Below, one piece after another: positions 32,274 through 44,955 of a stretch of DNA of 60,450 nucleotides; within the stretch, counting starts at the first letter, position 1; every line of letters begins with the position of its first letter. Below the pieces are notes generated by a model. It did no database searches. It worked only from the letters and a program-made list of their open reading frames with translations, and had not been told where the DNA came from. The stretch is from contig JBBPTG010000150.1 in the NCBI GenBank assembly GCA_038093975.1, positions 1 to 60,450 on the forward strand, read 5' to 3'. The stretch comes from Chalciporus piperatus (lineage: Eukaryota > Basidiomycota > Agaricomycetes > Boletales > Boletaceae). Position numbers and translations under genes: made by a program.

Positions 32274-35200
32274 ATGCTCACGACACCCCGGCTCGTCTTG
32301 AACCTCAAGTCTCCAGCGCAGAACCAGCAGCAGCAACAGCGTCAACAGCACTCGCAGAATACCCTCACTCCATCCCAACACCGCGACGTGTTCCGCCAAC
32401 TAAGCGGTGCTTACCACCCGCAAAATAATCCAGGTCTTCCGTACCAACAGTCTGTTCAAATCCAACAAGGCCCGCCCAACATTCACCATCCACAGACAAT
32501 CCAGATTCCGATGCTTGGCACATTACAGGTGCCTCAGCCTCAACCCGGTCCTCAGGGAAACCAGGGAATGCTTCAGCAGCAGAACGGACTCGGACCAGGT
32601 CAAGGCCAGGGCATTCCACCACCTCCACCTCAAAACGGACAGGACTTCACTTTGTCGAGTGTCTTGCACTTTTTGCAGACGGAATGGAGACGCTATGAAC
32701 GCGACAGAAACGAGTGGGAGATCGAGAGGGCTGAGATGAGGGTCAGTGTCATTGAAGCCACTTGGGCTTTTCTTTTTGCACTCTTTACTTCGTCTTTGCC
32801 TCGATTCAGTTCGGGGTATTTGATTCTGCTTCTGTCATGTGTTCTTGAAGCGAGGCTTGCTCTTATTTTGGGCCGTCCTCGAGCTCGAAATGCCGTTTTG
32901 GTGTATCGTGTGCGTGGTGCTCATTGTCCTCTCCCCTCTAGGCCCGTATCGCTCTCCTCGAGGGGGAGCGTCGCTCATTTGAGAACGTCAAGTTGGATTT
33001 GATGAGACGTATCAAGATGCTGGAATATGCACTTCGCATGGAACGGTGGGTCTGCTCTCCAGACTTTGCCACTCGTCCTCACGGTTTCTCCCTTCACTCG
33101 TCGTGACACTTGTAGTTCAAAACAACTAAACCCACAGTCGACATCAGTTCCTCCGTCCAAATTGGCTGCTATTCAACAGAGCACAAAGGACGACGCACAG
33201 AGTCATAAGGACGGGAGCAGCGGAAGTTCACCACGGAGCGAGGGTATGTACCATTTTGTCTCTTACTTTTTATTTCTCATACCATATCACATTCATCAGA
33301 CTCTCCCCTTCCATCCGAACGGGGACCCAACGGCGTCGCAGCTCCTGCCCCTCGCGTTCCCTCCGGTACTGTCCCTCCCGGTGTTGTTGCCTCTGCGCCC
33401 TCTGCTGGTGCTGCGTTGAGCAAAGCTCCAACCGGTCGTGATCCAAAATCCCGTGCAAAAAGTCGAGAATACCTCAAACAATGTCTCCAAGAGATCTCAT
33501 ACCTGACTTCTCCACAAGCAATGAACCCTCTTCCAAACCGTCCCCTTATCTCCAACCCCAACCCAAGCATGGGTCTCGGTGGAAACGTCATGAACCCAAA
33601 TGCCTCGAGCGGCGTCGGACTTGGTGGTGCGTTGGCTGGGGGTATGGGCGGACAAGGACAAGGGCATGGGATGGGTCAAGGCCAAGGCCAAGGACCTTCT
33701 CCGTTCGATTCGGTATATAATGGGCGACCCAGGAAGCAGCTCCCCGATGCAGCCGGTCCAGGTCCTGAAATGGGTGGGGTTGGTGGTGTCCTAGGGAAGG
33801 AGTTCCCGATGCTCGGAGGTGGCGCTGGTCCCGGATCTATGAGTCTGATGTCTGGCCCCACTAGCGCGCCTGCATCTTCAGGTCCACTTGAGCGAGCGAA
33901 CCCGCTTGCGATTGCTGGAGCAGGGTTGTACCAACCGCAGCACCAGCAGGCTCCTGCTCAGGTCCAACCTCAGCAGTCTCAAGAGGGCCAACTGCAACGC
34001 ACGGTTGCTCCTTCCCAACCACCTCAGCCGCAAACGCAGCTGGAACAACAACAGCAGGATGCCAATGTACAACCTCCGGCACAGCGTCAAGAGGGTGGTT
34101 TTCCTGGCCGAATGACTGCGATTTTCCGTCCGGACGATGCGGGTGAATGGAGGGATAAACTACGTAGATCTTATGACCAACAAGTACAACGGTGGAGGAG
34201 CGAAGGTGAAGACGAGGAAGGAGAGGAGGTTGGCGAGGAAGAAGAAGATGCTGAGCCAGTTGGCGTTGTCGACGAAGAGGATGGTGAGGGGACGAAATTG
34301 TGGAAAGCCAAACGGACGTTGAGGAAGTACGTCTCATGCACACCGACATCCCTGCGTTTAACTGATCGTTGACCAACGTCTAGCCACCTCGATGCCGTCC
34401 GCGCACTTGCGTTCCACCCCACCGAATTGTGCCTGGCAACAGGTGGTGACGACTGCACAGTGAAGATATGGCGTATGGATGTGGCTACCCTGACATCCTC
34501 CGCGTGCGTGAAGACAAGTTTCCTTCATTTCATTGTTGCTTATCCTTACGTAGTATTCGAATGACGACGGAGAGCGAGCCTCAGCTTACCCTTCGTGGGC
34601 ATTCTGCTGCCATCACGCGTCTTGTTCACTCCCCAGCACGTCAACTGCTGTACAGCGCCTCTCTCGACTCAAGCATCCGTGTCTGGATCCTTCCTTCATC
34701 CTCTCACACGACATATGCACCTTACGACGAATCATCGTCTCGGGGAGAGCTTATCGGCCACACCGATGCTGTTTGGGATCTCGCGCTTGTTAGGGATGAA
34801 AGCACCCTAGTTAGCTGTGGTGCAGAAGGCACTGTCAAGGTGTGGGACGTGAGTGGGCCAGGTGCCGGCTCCCTCCGGTTATCATGGGGATACTTTGGCT
34901 TGGAACGGGAAGGCATGGACGGTGAAGATGAAAAAGAAGGCCCAGGTGCAACCGCCGTCGAAGCAATCAAGACAGACTTGAAGAAGGTGGCTGTGGCATA
35001 CCAAAACGCAGTCGTGAAGATATTTGACATTGAGACCGGTAAAGAAGTCTCGCGGTTGGCTACTGATGCTACCTACGGTGAGTTTTGTTTATCCGTCTTC
35101 TGTGCCTCCTCGGTGTTTTCGCCCGAGCTAAACATGTCATGCAGATGGAACGCCTGCGACTCAGGTCAACCGGATCGTATCACATCCGACGATGTCGTTC

Positions 35201-35578
35201 ATCGTTACTGCTCATGAGGACAAGTTCATTCGTATCTTTGACATGTTAACTGGTAGGATCTCACTTTTATCCGACAAGGTCTATTTTCCCCTCTGACCGT
35301 ATGAGATAATAGGTCAATGTACGCACACGACGCCCGCACACTTGGACGGAGTAACCACGCTTTCGATCGATGCTGCCGGTTTTTCACTCGTTTCGGGTTC
35401 GCACGATTGCTCGATACGATTCTGGGATCTGCTTGGTTCGCGGACGTGTACGCAGGAAATGACGATTCACAGAAAGAAAGCGAAAGAGGGCGTGTTGGAT
35501 GTGGAGTTCCACCCCTCTTTACCGTTCATGGCAAGCGCAGGAGCAGACGGCGTCATCAAACTTTACGCGTCTTCATAG
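32274..35578 (+). CDS. FAR8: Striatin-family STRIPAK scaffold (FAR8/PRO11)
   Basis: After a Gln/Pro-rich N-terminus comes the striatin signature: [20 protein letters not shown] and [10 protein letters not shown], then across a roughly 200-bp intron [20 protein letters not shown] and [15 protein letters not shown], the caveolin-binding and coiled-coil region that binds PP2A-A. Next are [20 protein letters not shown], a Gly/Gln-rich linker, [20 protein letters not shown], an acidic stretch, and seven or so WD40 repeats from [13 protein letters not shown] to [19 protein letters not shown] controls cell fusion, fruiting and septation in fungi. The last exons are small, with introns of about 50-60 bp. 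The ATG is at 32274. Confidence 0.92.
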
Positions 35579-35991
35579 TAGTTTTTGCACGACGACCCGC
35601 TTTTTCAGTCGCACGTCTTAGATAACGATTTTCATCTAGCCAAGGAATTTTGCTCCTTCCACTTGGCTTTCACGTTTTGACACGGGGTTTCTTTCTTTCT
35701 CTCTCAAGTTATTAGAGCTTTCCTCACCGTTTCGTAGGGTTCGTACGTATAACGCATTATAGGACGGGAATTCTGATCATGTACGCATCTTTTTTTACTT
35801 GTCTTGTGCTGTTGCTACGAATCTGGAAATATGATTTGTTATCATCAAACCTTGCGGTCGTGGTCAAGTCGTGGTGAACACCAAGTCCTCAAGGCCTCAC
35901 TTCTCACGACAAGGGGCGAACTTGATATCGATGGCAAAATGGGGCTAGTCTAGTTACAAATAAGAAGATCGAAGTACGGGAGGTGTCAACG
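35579..35991. other. Convergent 3' flanks
   Basis: Pyrimidine-rich runs near 35690 and no supported gene; the space holds 3' ends of the striatin and PDE1 genes. Confidence 0.55.
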
Positions 35992-37560
35992 TCAACCGCA
36001 GCAATGAGTACAACATGGACCGTGAATGACAATGGCAACTGCGGGGTTGAAAAGAGTTAAGGCTACAATGGCTAGGTATACAGCGAAGAAGGTATACAGC
36101 GAAGAAGGTATCAAGCAGATTTCCCAAGGAATAATTGAACGAAAGAACTCGCAAGGTTCAGATGACTGTTTCGATTCCGAGGTCAGTTTTCTTTTGGTCT
36201 CCGCCCGATAATCGGGAAGCAACACGTTTAGCTCACCAATCTTCATGCCCTGGTCGGCAGTAAGTAACTCTAAACCGAGATTGTGGGGCGCCAACATCTC
36301 GCGGCACTGGTCCCCGATGACATGGTTTATCGGTCTCTCCGTGGCAAAGTGTTCCTTGCAGTGCATGATGTACACCCTGAGGCCTCTGAGCGCGCCGTGT
36401 AGTTCTTCAGGGGAAAGTGGGTTCCTTTTGCATTTCTTCCTGGGTCGTGATGATCCTGCGTTACTGCTCTTGGGATACTTGCGGGCGAGGACGACCTCGG
36501 TCGCAAGGCTGATCATCTCCTGTACGAGATGGTCGGGACTGAGGTGGCCCCAGAGGACCTCGTTCGGGCGACCGGCGGGATAGGAGCATTCGATGAACAC
36601 GGCAGATAGGTCATGTGGGATCTTGGGTGCAGCAGCTCTCCAAACGGTGATATTCTTTGGCTTGACGGAGACGCTGTCTGGTTCGACGTCTCCAAAGAAG
36701 ATGAATTCGTGGTTGGTGGGGATATGTTTGATGAAGAAACACGTGGACTCGTACACGCCACAGTCGTTCTTTCCGTGACTGATCGTCATGCTGCGGACTG
36801 AAATATCGGGCAGTATCGTCTTGTATTTGCCATCCGCGTGGATACTAAACGGTCGCGTATCGGGGGAAAAAACGTGATTAGGTGGGCACAGCATGGGAAG
36901 CACGAGACTCACGCGTGGTAGAACAACCGGAATAACGGATTAGTCTCGTCATAAGTGGCTAATCTAGGCCAAACTCGATCGGAAAAAACCAGCTCGAGAT
37001 CTTTGAGCGTTTGAGGGGAGCCATATATACGTTTGCTACTACCACCGAGCGTGCCCGCGGCCATGACGAGACTGCTGATGTGGTCGAGATGAGCGTGTGT
37101 GAGGAGGAAACACCTGTTTGTTTGGTTTGGTTGGTTTTGGTTTTTCGGAACCGTGAGCATGGGGTGTCAGACGTTTCTCGTGGAATAAGCGTGCTCACTT
37201 GACGTTTGAGTATATGGTAGACGGGGTTATCGCTTTGGAGGGATCTTCGTCTTTGGGGCGCTCTCCAAAAATGTTGGGGTTCCGCTTCATGATATGCCTG
37301 AGGGCACCATGACCCGACCCTTGGAGGAGAGAGCATGGTCAGAAGACAGGACAGGGGGCCAGAGTGGGTCCAACTCACCCGCTTCGAGTGCAACGATACC
37401 ATCGTCCCAAGAAGTATTACACGGTTTGACCAGATACCTATCCTCACCAAATGGGTGAGTGAGACGAAGACGATACAAGAGCGGTCAATGCATACCCAGA
37501 CAAGTTGGTTTCGTCAAGACCGCCGCCTGAGCCCACGACAATGATATCGAAAGCGGGCAT
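35992..37560 (-). CDS. PDE1: Low-affinity 3',5'-cAMP phosphodiesterase (class II, PDE1)
   Basis: Starts MPAFDIIVVGSGGGLDETNL, then KPCNTSWDDGIVALEAGSG, NIFGERPKDEDPSKAITPS, and the metal-binding CFLLTHAHLDHISSLVMAAG with its HxHxDH core. Further class II blocks are ISHGKNDCGVYESTCFFIKH, HEFIFFGDVEPDSVS, AVFIECSYPAGRPNEVLWGH, LRGLRVYIMHCKE, and LGLELLTADQGMKIGEL. Pde1 lowers cAMP to end PKA signals. Introns fall after ETNLSG, GIVALEAG, STIYSNVK and RLFYHA. The last 40 or so residues follow a 16-bp tandem duplication (36075-36106). A single copy would put a stop right after SSLYT, so the hydrophobic tail (FFAVYLAIVALTLF) looks new. Confidence 0.9.
36075..36106 (+). repeat. Perfect 16-bp tandem duplication in PDE1
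   Basis: GGTATACAGCGAAGAA occurs twice in a row. It shifts the frame at the PDE1 C-terminus past an otherwise in-frame TAG. Confidence 0.95.
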
Positions 37561-38486
37561 GAAGGGTTAACGGGGGCGGTTTTCACGAACGAGGGATCAG
37601 CCCGAGGTAGATTATTTCCTTTTGAAAGCACACAGAGGGTTATATAGGCCGGCTGAGATTTTTCGTTGAACCTCGGACGTGTTTTCTTGGGTGAGTCAAG
37701 TTGTGTTTCTTGTCGCAGTAAGTTCCCCACCTATACACGGGTGCAATTTTACTCGTTTGCGTGGGTCCAAGACAGGCACCGTTTTGGCGGCTATTTCGAG
37801 ATTGAAAAAGTCTGAACTCCTGAGTCCTGATAAAAACAAGCAGAACGGATCATCTTGACTCGAACGAACCCTGAGCTCGATCCTTGGCAGAAGAGCACAT
37901 AGCCATCTACAGCATCGCGTACCTTGTCTTTCGTCTCCCTTGTTCTCTACACAGACCAATGTCCCGGCAAAACAAGACTCAGAGCAATGCCCAGAGGCAG
38001 TACGTTCTCATAAACGATCAAGACCACATAGAATCCGCGTGAGAACCGGTAAATCAGGAACTCCGGTCCCAATATGACGGGCCGCATCAACGGCAGGCTA
38101 TCAAAACAATGCACCTCGTGCCGGGTGCCCGACTCGGCCCAGAGCACGCGAGAGGGACGTTTTGGGAGAACGTACAAGGGACGATTGACAACTCCTTGCA
38201 AGATATTTTTGGGAAAAGACCGAATAATCCATTCAAGGAAAAACTCATAAAAGAAAAGAAAAAAAGAGCGAAAAGGAGCGAAAAAAAAACGTAGGAATGA
38301 GCGTACACGTGTGAGTATGTATTCCAGAAAGATCAGAGATTCAGAAAAGCCAACGTCCGTCATTCGGGTTAAAAAAGAAAGGAGAGACCACGTAAAAAGT
38401 CGAAACCAAACAAGAAAAATATTACAGTACGAGATCGCCGATAAAATATGACGATGCTTGCCATTGCTCGAGACCACGGTTCCTCT
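37561..38486. other. Intergenic region
   Basis: About 925 bp holding the PDE1 upstream region and the EDE1 3' flank. It contains A-rich tracts near 38235-38300. No gene that I can support. Confidence 0.5.
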
Positions 38487-41400
38487 TCATTGACCGCCCA
38501 CAAGACTGTTCAATGCCCTTTGCAAGTCATAATCGTGTGCTTCGAGTGCTACAACCGCCTGACCGCGACTGAATCCCATGTCGGTCAACTGTTTCACTGG
38601 TTCAACATCGTCATCGACGGCAGGTGTGCCTGGCTGGGCAACCCGCGGACTTTGTTGGGGCGGCGGCACGGGAGGAGGCACCTCCTGCTTCTTTCTCTTG
38701 CCAAACGGCAAGCGAATCTGGATACCCTATGAGCAATTTGTCACAGACAGGCACCACGTGCGTTAGAAGTGTAACACTCACACTCAGTTTGTGACGTGGC
38801 GGTGGAGCGGGCTTCTCATGCGTAACTTCCTTCGTGGACGAAGACGTCGACGGCCGCTGGTTCTTCGGAGATCCAGTCCGAGGTGGTGGCGACATAACGC
38901 GTGGCTGGGGAGAACCCGACCGTATCGATGTAATGCGGGGAGAAGTAGGACCCCGTGGAGACGTCGGGGCTGACATCGCCGGAATCTGGTTCACAGCATC
39001 AAACGGGGGAGGGGGAGAAGACGCCGAGTTCGTGAGCCCATTCGAAGCCCGCGACGAAACTGAGCCACCGAGCTTCAGGGCCTGAGACGAATCAAGTCCT
39101 CCAAACGCTTCGTCGAATGAGATAGCACCGGAACTTGGCTGGTTCGCAACAGTCTTCTCAGGTTGAGGCGCACTCGCCTGAGTGGACCATGAGAAAGCAT
39201 CATCAAACGAGACCGGCGCTTGGGCTGGTGCTGCATTGAGTGCGACTTGTGTGCCGCCATTCACAGGCTGGAAGAAGATATCTTGCGTGTTATTTGCAGT
39301 GACCGCCACGTTTGGCCCGGTCGTAGAGATAGAGCTACCATTCGCAGGGGCAGCATCAGATGAAATCGTAGATGGGAACTCGGTCGCCGTCCCTGCGGAA
39401 GCGGTAAAATCAAAGTTGTCTTCAAACGCAGAGTCGAATGAGAAGTTTGAGACTGTCGGTGCGGCCCCGCTGGATGACGTTTTGCCGAAAGCTTCGTCAA
39501 AACTGCTCAAGCCGCTGCTGCCCTGCTTTGACACGGTGACTGGTGTGCTGATGAAGGTAAATCCGGAGTCCTGGACATCATCGGATGAAGGTGTAGCTCT
39601 GGGTTTGATCAGGGGTGCGCCAAATGCGTCAACTGCAGGTGAACCATTTTGAACTGGAGAAGCGATATCCGTTTGTGGTGCGGTATCTTTGGCGATAACT
39701 ACTGGTGCATCACTGTCAACACCAAAGATATCGTCAAAGGTAACAGGGGTAAGGGGTGGCGCTGGTTCGTTCTTCGTGGGGGGTTCCGCAGGCTGACTAT
39801 CCTGGCTCGGCGAAGTCTGTTCGTGGCTTTCTCCATCACTGTCACTGTCGCTATCTGTCTCGTTGACATCCAACTCGTGGAGGTCCGTCGACAAGTCCGT
39901 CTCGTTCTCTTTACCCTTCCCCTGCCCAGGCGAGGTCTCCGGGATGTCATCCAGGGCAGGGAAATGAGCGGCAGCAGAGTCCAACGAGGGAATGTGTGGC
40001 GCCGAGTCCCCTCCGTGACTCACAGGCGTGATGCTATTGGGAGGCGTGCTGAATAGTTCTTCCTCTGTGGGTGAGGCGACTACTTCGCCAAAGTCTCCAG
40101 TTGTCGCTTTGACTCTAGGTGTGCTTGCATCTAGATCTGCTGCATCGTTATCCGGTGCAACTTCGGAAGATGGCTGAGCTTCGAATTCAAAAGCCTGGGA
40201 GATACCAAATGGGTCATCATGTGTCGTGACCGCCGCAGCAGGTGGTGACATGTGTCGTGACCGCCGCAGCAGGTGGTGACAGGCCAGGTGGCGGGGTAAG
40301 GCCAGGGGGAAGTGGTATGGATGCAGTTGAAAAGGACCTGAACGGAGACTGTGACCGAGGAGTTGATGCACCCGAGGACATCGCCAACCTCTCGAACGGG
40401 TTGTTACTCCTCCCGCCCGTCGAACTTATAGGACCACCCGTCAAGTCAGGAGTAAGCGGCAATGGCTGAGCCGCAGCGAATGACAAAGAGTCAGCTGGTG
40501 ACTTGGCCTCCTCGAAAGGTGGCTGTGGCGACACCGATGACTTCTCGACTTCGGCCTCTGCTTCTTCCCGTTCCTTGACAATACTGGTCAGATCGTCTTG
40601 TGCTTCTTCGAACTCCAGGTCAGCCTTCGCCTTCTCGGACTCTTTCGTCGCGAGCTGCTTCCGCGCAATCGCAAGAAGACCCTTCTGTTGCTTAGCGTCC
40701 TTTTTGGCCTTCTCGATCTCTTGTTTGACCGTGGACATCTGCGTGGTGACCTCAGCCATGCGACGGTTGAGCTCACGAACTTCCTCCTTGTCCCGGAGGA
40801 ACGCTCCTTCGATCTCTGCTTTCTCCACGCGGACCGCACTGAGGTCACTCTCGCCCCTGATCAACTCCTCCCTGACTTTCTGGATCTCCGCACTCTGGTT
40901 AGCGTGACGTTCCTTGAGCGTGTTCAACAACAACGTCTCGGTTTCGAAGGATGCCTTGGCAGAAGCGAGTTGAGTCTGCAACGCAGAGAGCTGGGCCGCC
41001 TGGTTGGCGAGTGTCGTCTCCAAGGCCTCACGCTCAGCCTTGGTGCTTTGCAGAGACCTGTTCGTGGAGTTGAACTGATTCTGGACGTTGCCGATCTCCG
41101 CTGACTGATCGTGTAACGGTGGAGATGCAAGGGTTTCGTCATCGTCTCCAAGCAGATCCTTATGGAACACTAGGTGTGGCAAAAATGTGAATCAGTGTTT
41201 CGAGGAAGGGGAAAATGAAAGACGTACAAGGTCTGCTCGCTGCAGAACCGAATGGATCCTCCACTACTTGCGGTGGACGGGACATTGGAGGAGGTGAAGT
41301 CGTCACGGGCGACTGAGGATAAAGTACGTTGCTCTGAGGTTGCGAGCTTGGAGTGGAGGCCGGAGGGGGATCGTCCCACAAAAGGTCACGTATGGGTTCG

Positions 41401-42809
41401 AGTTGGGATGAAGGCGCCGCAAATGGTTTTGCAGGACCATTCGATCGCATGGAGGGAGGTACAAGGGAAGGAGGCAATGTTGCCGGGGTTTCCTTGCCTG
41501 CAAGTTTGCCTTGAATCAAATGCATCGCTACAGCAAATCCGTCGCGCGTCAAACGTCCGTCGTTGTTGATATCGGCAAGATCCCTGAGCAGACAATGTCA
41601 AGGTATTGCTGAAAAGAAATAGGAAAGTGGGCGTACCAAACTTGCGCAAGATCATCTTCTGACAGTTTAGATTGCAACATGAAGGGAACGGCGACATCTC
41701 CTTCGATGTAGCCTCGTTTGAGCGAGTCCAGGGTATCAAAGAAACGGTCTGCGCTGGCCTTCTCAGCAGGAGTGACATCCCAATGTCCCGTTACCTGAGG
41801 AGCCACGCCGGGGAAGGGAGGAATGGCAGGTGCTTGAGGAGCTGGCGCAGCACGCCGGGAGGGAATGGCAGGTGCGAAATGCTGTTGACCGGTGTAGTTT
41901 GTCTGCACAGATGGTTGTTTAACAGGGGGAGGGAAAAATGGGGAGGACGGGCTAGCCGGATGTGCGCTGCTGCCGGTTGCATGTGCGACTAACGGAGCTC
42001 CACCCGCTTGCTCGTACAATCCTGGAGGGAGTGATGAGGGTATGAAAGAGAGTTGGCCGGACATCGACGCTTGAATTAAGTACATGGCAATCGTAAAATC
42101 GGTCAAGTCGAGTCCACCTCGATCTTGGGTGTCTGCTAAATTCCTGAGAGAGAGATATGAGACCGTGCGATGAGAAGGATGAAGAGATACCAACCATACT
42201 TGAGACAACTTGTCAACCGGAAGCTTGGATTTGACAAATACGTCGCGAGCTTTATCAGCTTTGCAAAGGATGCATCAGCCCGAATTGAGACCTAAAGTAC
42301 CGAATGCGTACCGGTTAACAATCCATTGACTGGCCCGCAACCTTGGAAGAGCCTATTAAACTTGGCCTTGTCCTGTGGTGTGAGGTGTGGTAAACCTGGT
42401 GGAGGAGATTTCGGTATCGACATCCCTGTGCCCTGTGGGACCAAGGGCACATGAACGCCTTCAATGGTAGCAAGCGGACCCGCTACAACACGACTGTCAG
42501 TGAAAGCGGGGAGATCACGACGGAGATCTCACATCTGTTGAGCAACGCTTGTGAGACCTTGTCGCCCTTCTGAGCCCAACCTATGAGACGGACAGCGACG
42601 GCAACGCCTTTTCGGGTGAGGAAACCGTTGTTGTCCTCGTCTGCGATGTTCCATATTTCGCCGAGCACGGTCGGTGCAAGTCTGGCGCCACCGAATAGTC
42701 TGACTGCGACGTCGCCAGTGAGGATGCCAATCTTCTGGGTGTCGGCTTGTGCGAAGATCTGGTTTACGAGGGCGAGTTCAGCGGGCGTCGGAGTGAGGTT
42801 GGTAGCCAT
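38487..42809 (-). CDS. EDE1: EH-domain endocytic scaffold EDE1/Eps15-like, frameshifted
   Basis: Starts [20 protein letters not shown]. Three EH domains follow: [20 protein letters not shown] in the first, [20 protein letters not shown] in the second, [20 protein letters not shown] in the third. Then a Pro-rich region, a long coiled coil ([40 protein letters not shown]), low-complexity DDPFG/FDDAF-like repeats with an NNPF motif, and a UBA domain ([20 protein letters not shown]). Ede1 starts clathrin coat assembly at the plasma membrane. A 31-bp tandem duplication at 40219-40280 breaks the frame after PPAAAVTTH. Upstream and downstream frames both keep full family sequence, so this is recent or an assembly error. 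The start is the ATG at 42807-42809. Confidence 0.9.
40219..40280 (+). repeat. Perfect 31-bp tandem duplication in EDE1
   Basis: Positions 40219-40249 and 40250-40280 are identical. With one copy the coding frame reads through [16 protein letters not shown]; with two it meets a stop within ten codons. No GT-AG pair could splice the extra copy out. Confidence 0.95.
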
Positions 42810-43530
42810 AGTGCCGGCCAAGAGGTAGGGATATGAAAGAGCTATAAGTTAAAGTTGTCTCTGGGATGAATAATGGAACTGCGCATCCGTGTAAACTCTG
42901 GTCAAGAATCGGGTCGCCGGGAAAAGTCGAAATACCCAATAAAATATCACATTATTACAACAGTCATCAAAAATAATTCAGAACCGACATCAGACTGGTA
43001 TGAGCGAGGACGATACGTAGACCAGGGACTATAAGTACAGCTAGACATCAAGGATCATCGATCAACCTCGAGTCGAGCGTTTTGGCCAGCACGGAGTAGG
43101 TGTGACGGTTCGGAATAGTAGTGACCTCATTACTCCTGTCCATTTACTTGGCCCCGCAGCATGAACTGGTGGCGGACTCGAACAAGACGAATGGGTTCAT
43201 AGAGTGATCCCTTCGCCCGACCCGTCACTGACGCAGGGATCCATGGGAATCGTTGTCGGGCCCAGCCTAGTCAACAAACAGTGGGCGAGGAACTGATCCG
43301 AGGCTCAAGGAAATGTTGAGACCATGATCACAAACGGTTACCATCGTATAGGAAAGAGCGTTCTTGTCAGTGGCGTGAATTTTTAAATTCCAAATCTCAA
43401 AGCCCATATCACGTGACGTTCGCGTCTTGCATCGTGGTGGGTTCTCTTTGAACAGTCTGTTGTACTTTGGATTCCCTGTATCACTCGACCTGACGCCGAC
43501 CCCCTCGACACGCCTTACACTCACGAAATT
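42810..43530. other. Divergent intergenic region
   Basis: About 720 bp between EDE1 and the E2 gene. No supported coding sequence or repeat. Confidence 0.55.
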
Positions 43531-44428
43531 ATGGACCAGATCACCTCCTCGCTCGCCCCTTCACGAACATCTCAAAAGTCTGCTGCTACAGGTTCATCCG
43601 CAGATGGTCCTGGTAGTGTGACCAAACGGTGAGACCAGATGCCTCGTATCGTAGTTGCGGCGTTGACTTGCAATCTGCAGACTAAGCAGCGAGCTCATGA
43701 CGCTCATGGTGAGCTGTTTACCCCGATCTATGGCCCGTTGTGTTCTAATTATCCCCCCATAGATGTCTTCTTCTCCTGGCATAGTTTGTGACGCCATCTA
43801 CCCTGCTCTCCCCCGATACTAATTCTCTTACAGTCTGCATTCCCAAAAAATGACTCCAATCTCTTCGAGTGGGCTGGAACAATAGAGGGCGCCGCAGGAA
43901 CTGTTCGTCCTCCGCCACTCTTCCGATATATCACTAACCCTTTGCTAAGATCTATGCTGGACTAACATTCCGCATGTCTATCTCGTTCCCAAGTAACTAT
44001 CCCTACTCCCCACCAACCATCAAATTCGACACCCCTTGCTACCACCCGAACGTGGATATCCACAGTGGCGCGATCTGCTTGGATATTCTCCAGGTGCGTA
44101 CTCTCTTCTCACATGCAGGGTATGTTCTGAAAAGAGTACCAGGACAAATGGTCTGCCGTGTACAGCGTACAAAGTGTCCTTCTGTCCTTGCAGTCATTGT
44201 TGGGCGGTAAGTCACTATGTTCTCTGAACGATCTCCCTTTGATTAGCATATCTTTGTTCAGAACCAAATAATGCATCGCCGCTGAACCCCGATGCTGCCG
44301 GACTTTGGGCTACCCCAAATGGTGAGTACTTAACCTAACCGTGATCGTCCATCATACTGAGGGATCTCGTTTTAGCATACAAGTCCCAACTCATGAAGCA
44401 CTACCGTCCCCTCGAGAACTCGTCGTGA
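43531..44428 (+). CDS. UBC11: Ubiquitin-conjugating enzyme E2, UBE2C/Ubc11 type
   Basis: About seven exons. The N-terminal extension ([20 protein letters not shown]) leads into [79 protein letters not shown], and the catalytic [18 protein letters not shown] with the active-site Cys after [23 protein letters not shown] and [16 protein letters not shown] follow. The layout and the SSSPGISAFP block fit UBE2C, the E2 that works with the anaphase-promoting complex to degrade cyclins at mitotic exit. Two exons are very short (TLM/MSSSPGI), each bounded by clean GT-AG sites. Confidence 0.9.
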
Positions 44429-44955
44429 TTTCTAAGTTCCCGATTAATACTCTCGCTTAGTTGTGGCTTGCTATCGCGCGTTCATCCGACTTTTTAGAAG
44501 GGCTTGCTTAGTAGTATCGGTAGATAGCGGCCATTCTGTTCCTTTGTACTCTTCACTAGTACTGTAATCTGGTTGCATTTCCATCGTGGATTATCGGTCG
44601 AAGGGATAATGGAATTTGGATTTTCCATTCTTGCCCTAAAACGGACGCATTTTGATTGGTGAAAGTTAAAACGATCATTGTGATTGGTGCCGTCAAGGAG
44701 AGCTGTGTCTGATTCACACCAGCCTTTTTGTCGACTTGAATTCGATTGGCCTCATAGCTGACCTCAGTGCCGTTGACCGCCACTCAGTCCGGGTATTATC
44801 TGCCATTGTCTCCCGTGGACTGATAAGCCAATGTACGCCTCCACCACCCTTTCTAATTGTCCCTACATCGACAGCTAACTCCCTCGAACAGCTTTTTCGT
44901 ATCTTCCCAATCTTTTATCGCTCTACACCACATTCCATTCCTTTTACCAGCAAAA
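44429..44955. other. Intergenic region
   Basis: 3' flank of the E2 gene and upstream of a small open frame. Nothing else that I can support. Confidence 0.5.

Noticed and set aside
33256..34376. Minus-strand frames across the striatin gene
   Set aside because: Shadows of Gly/Gln-rich codons; WD40 and coiled-coil evidence supports the plus strand.
38791..40056. Plus-strand frames across EDE1
   Set aside because: Mirror images of the low-complexity DPF-type region; EDE1 explains the DNA.
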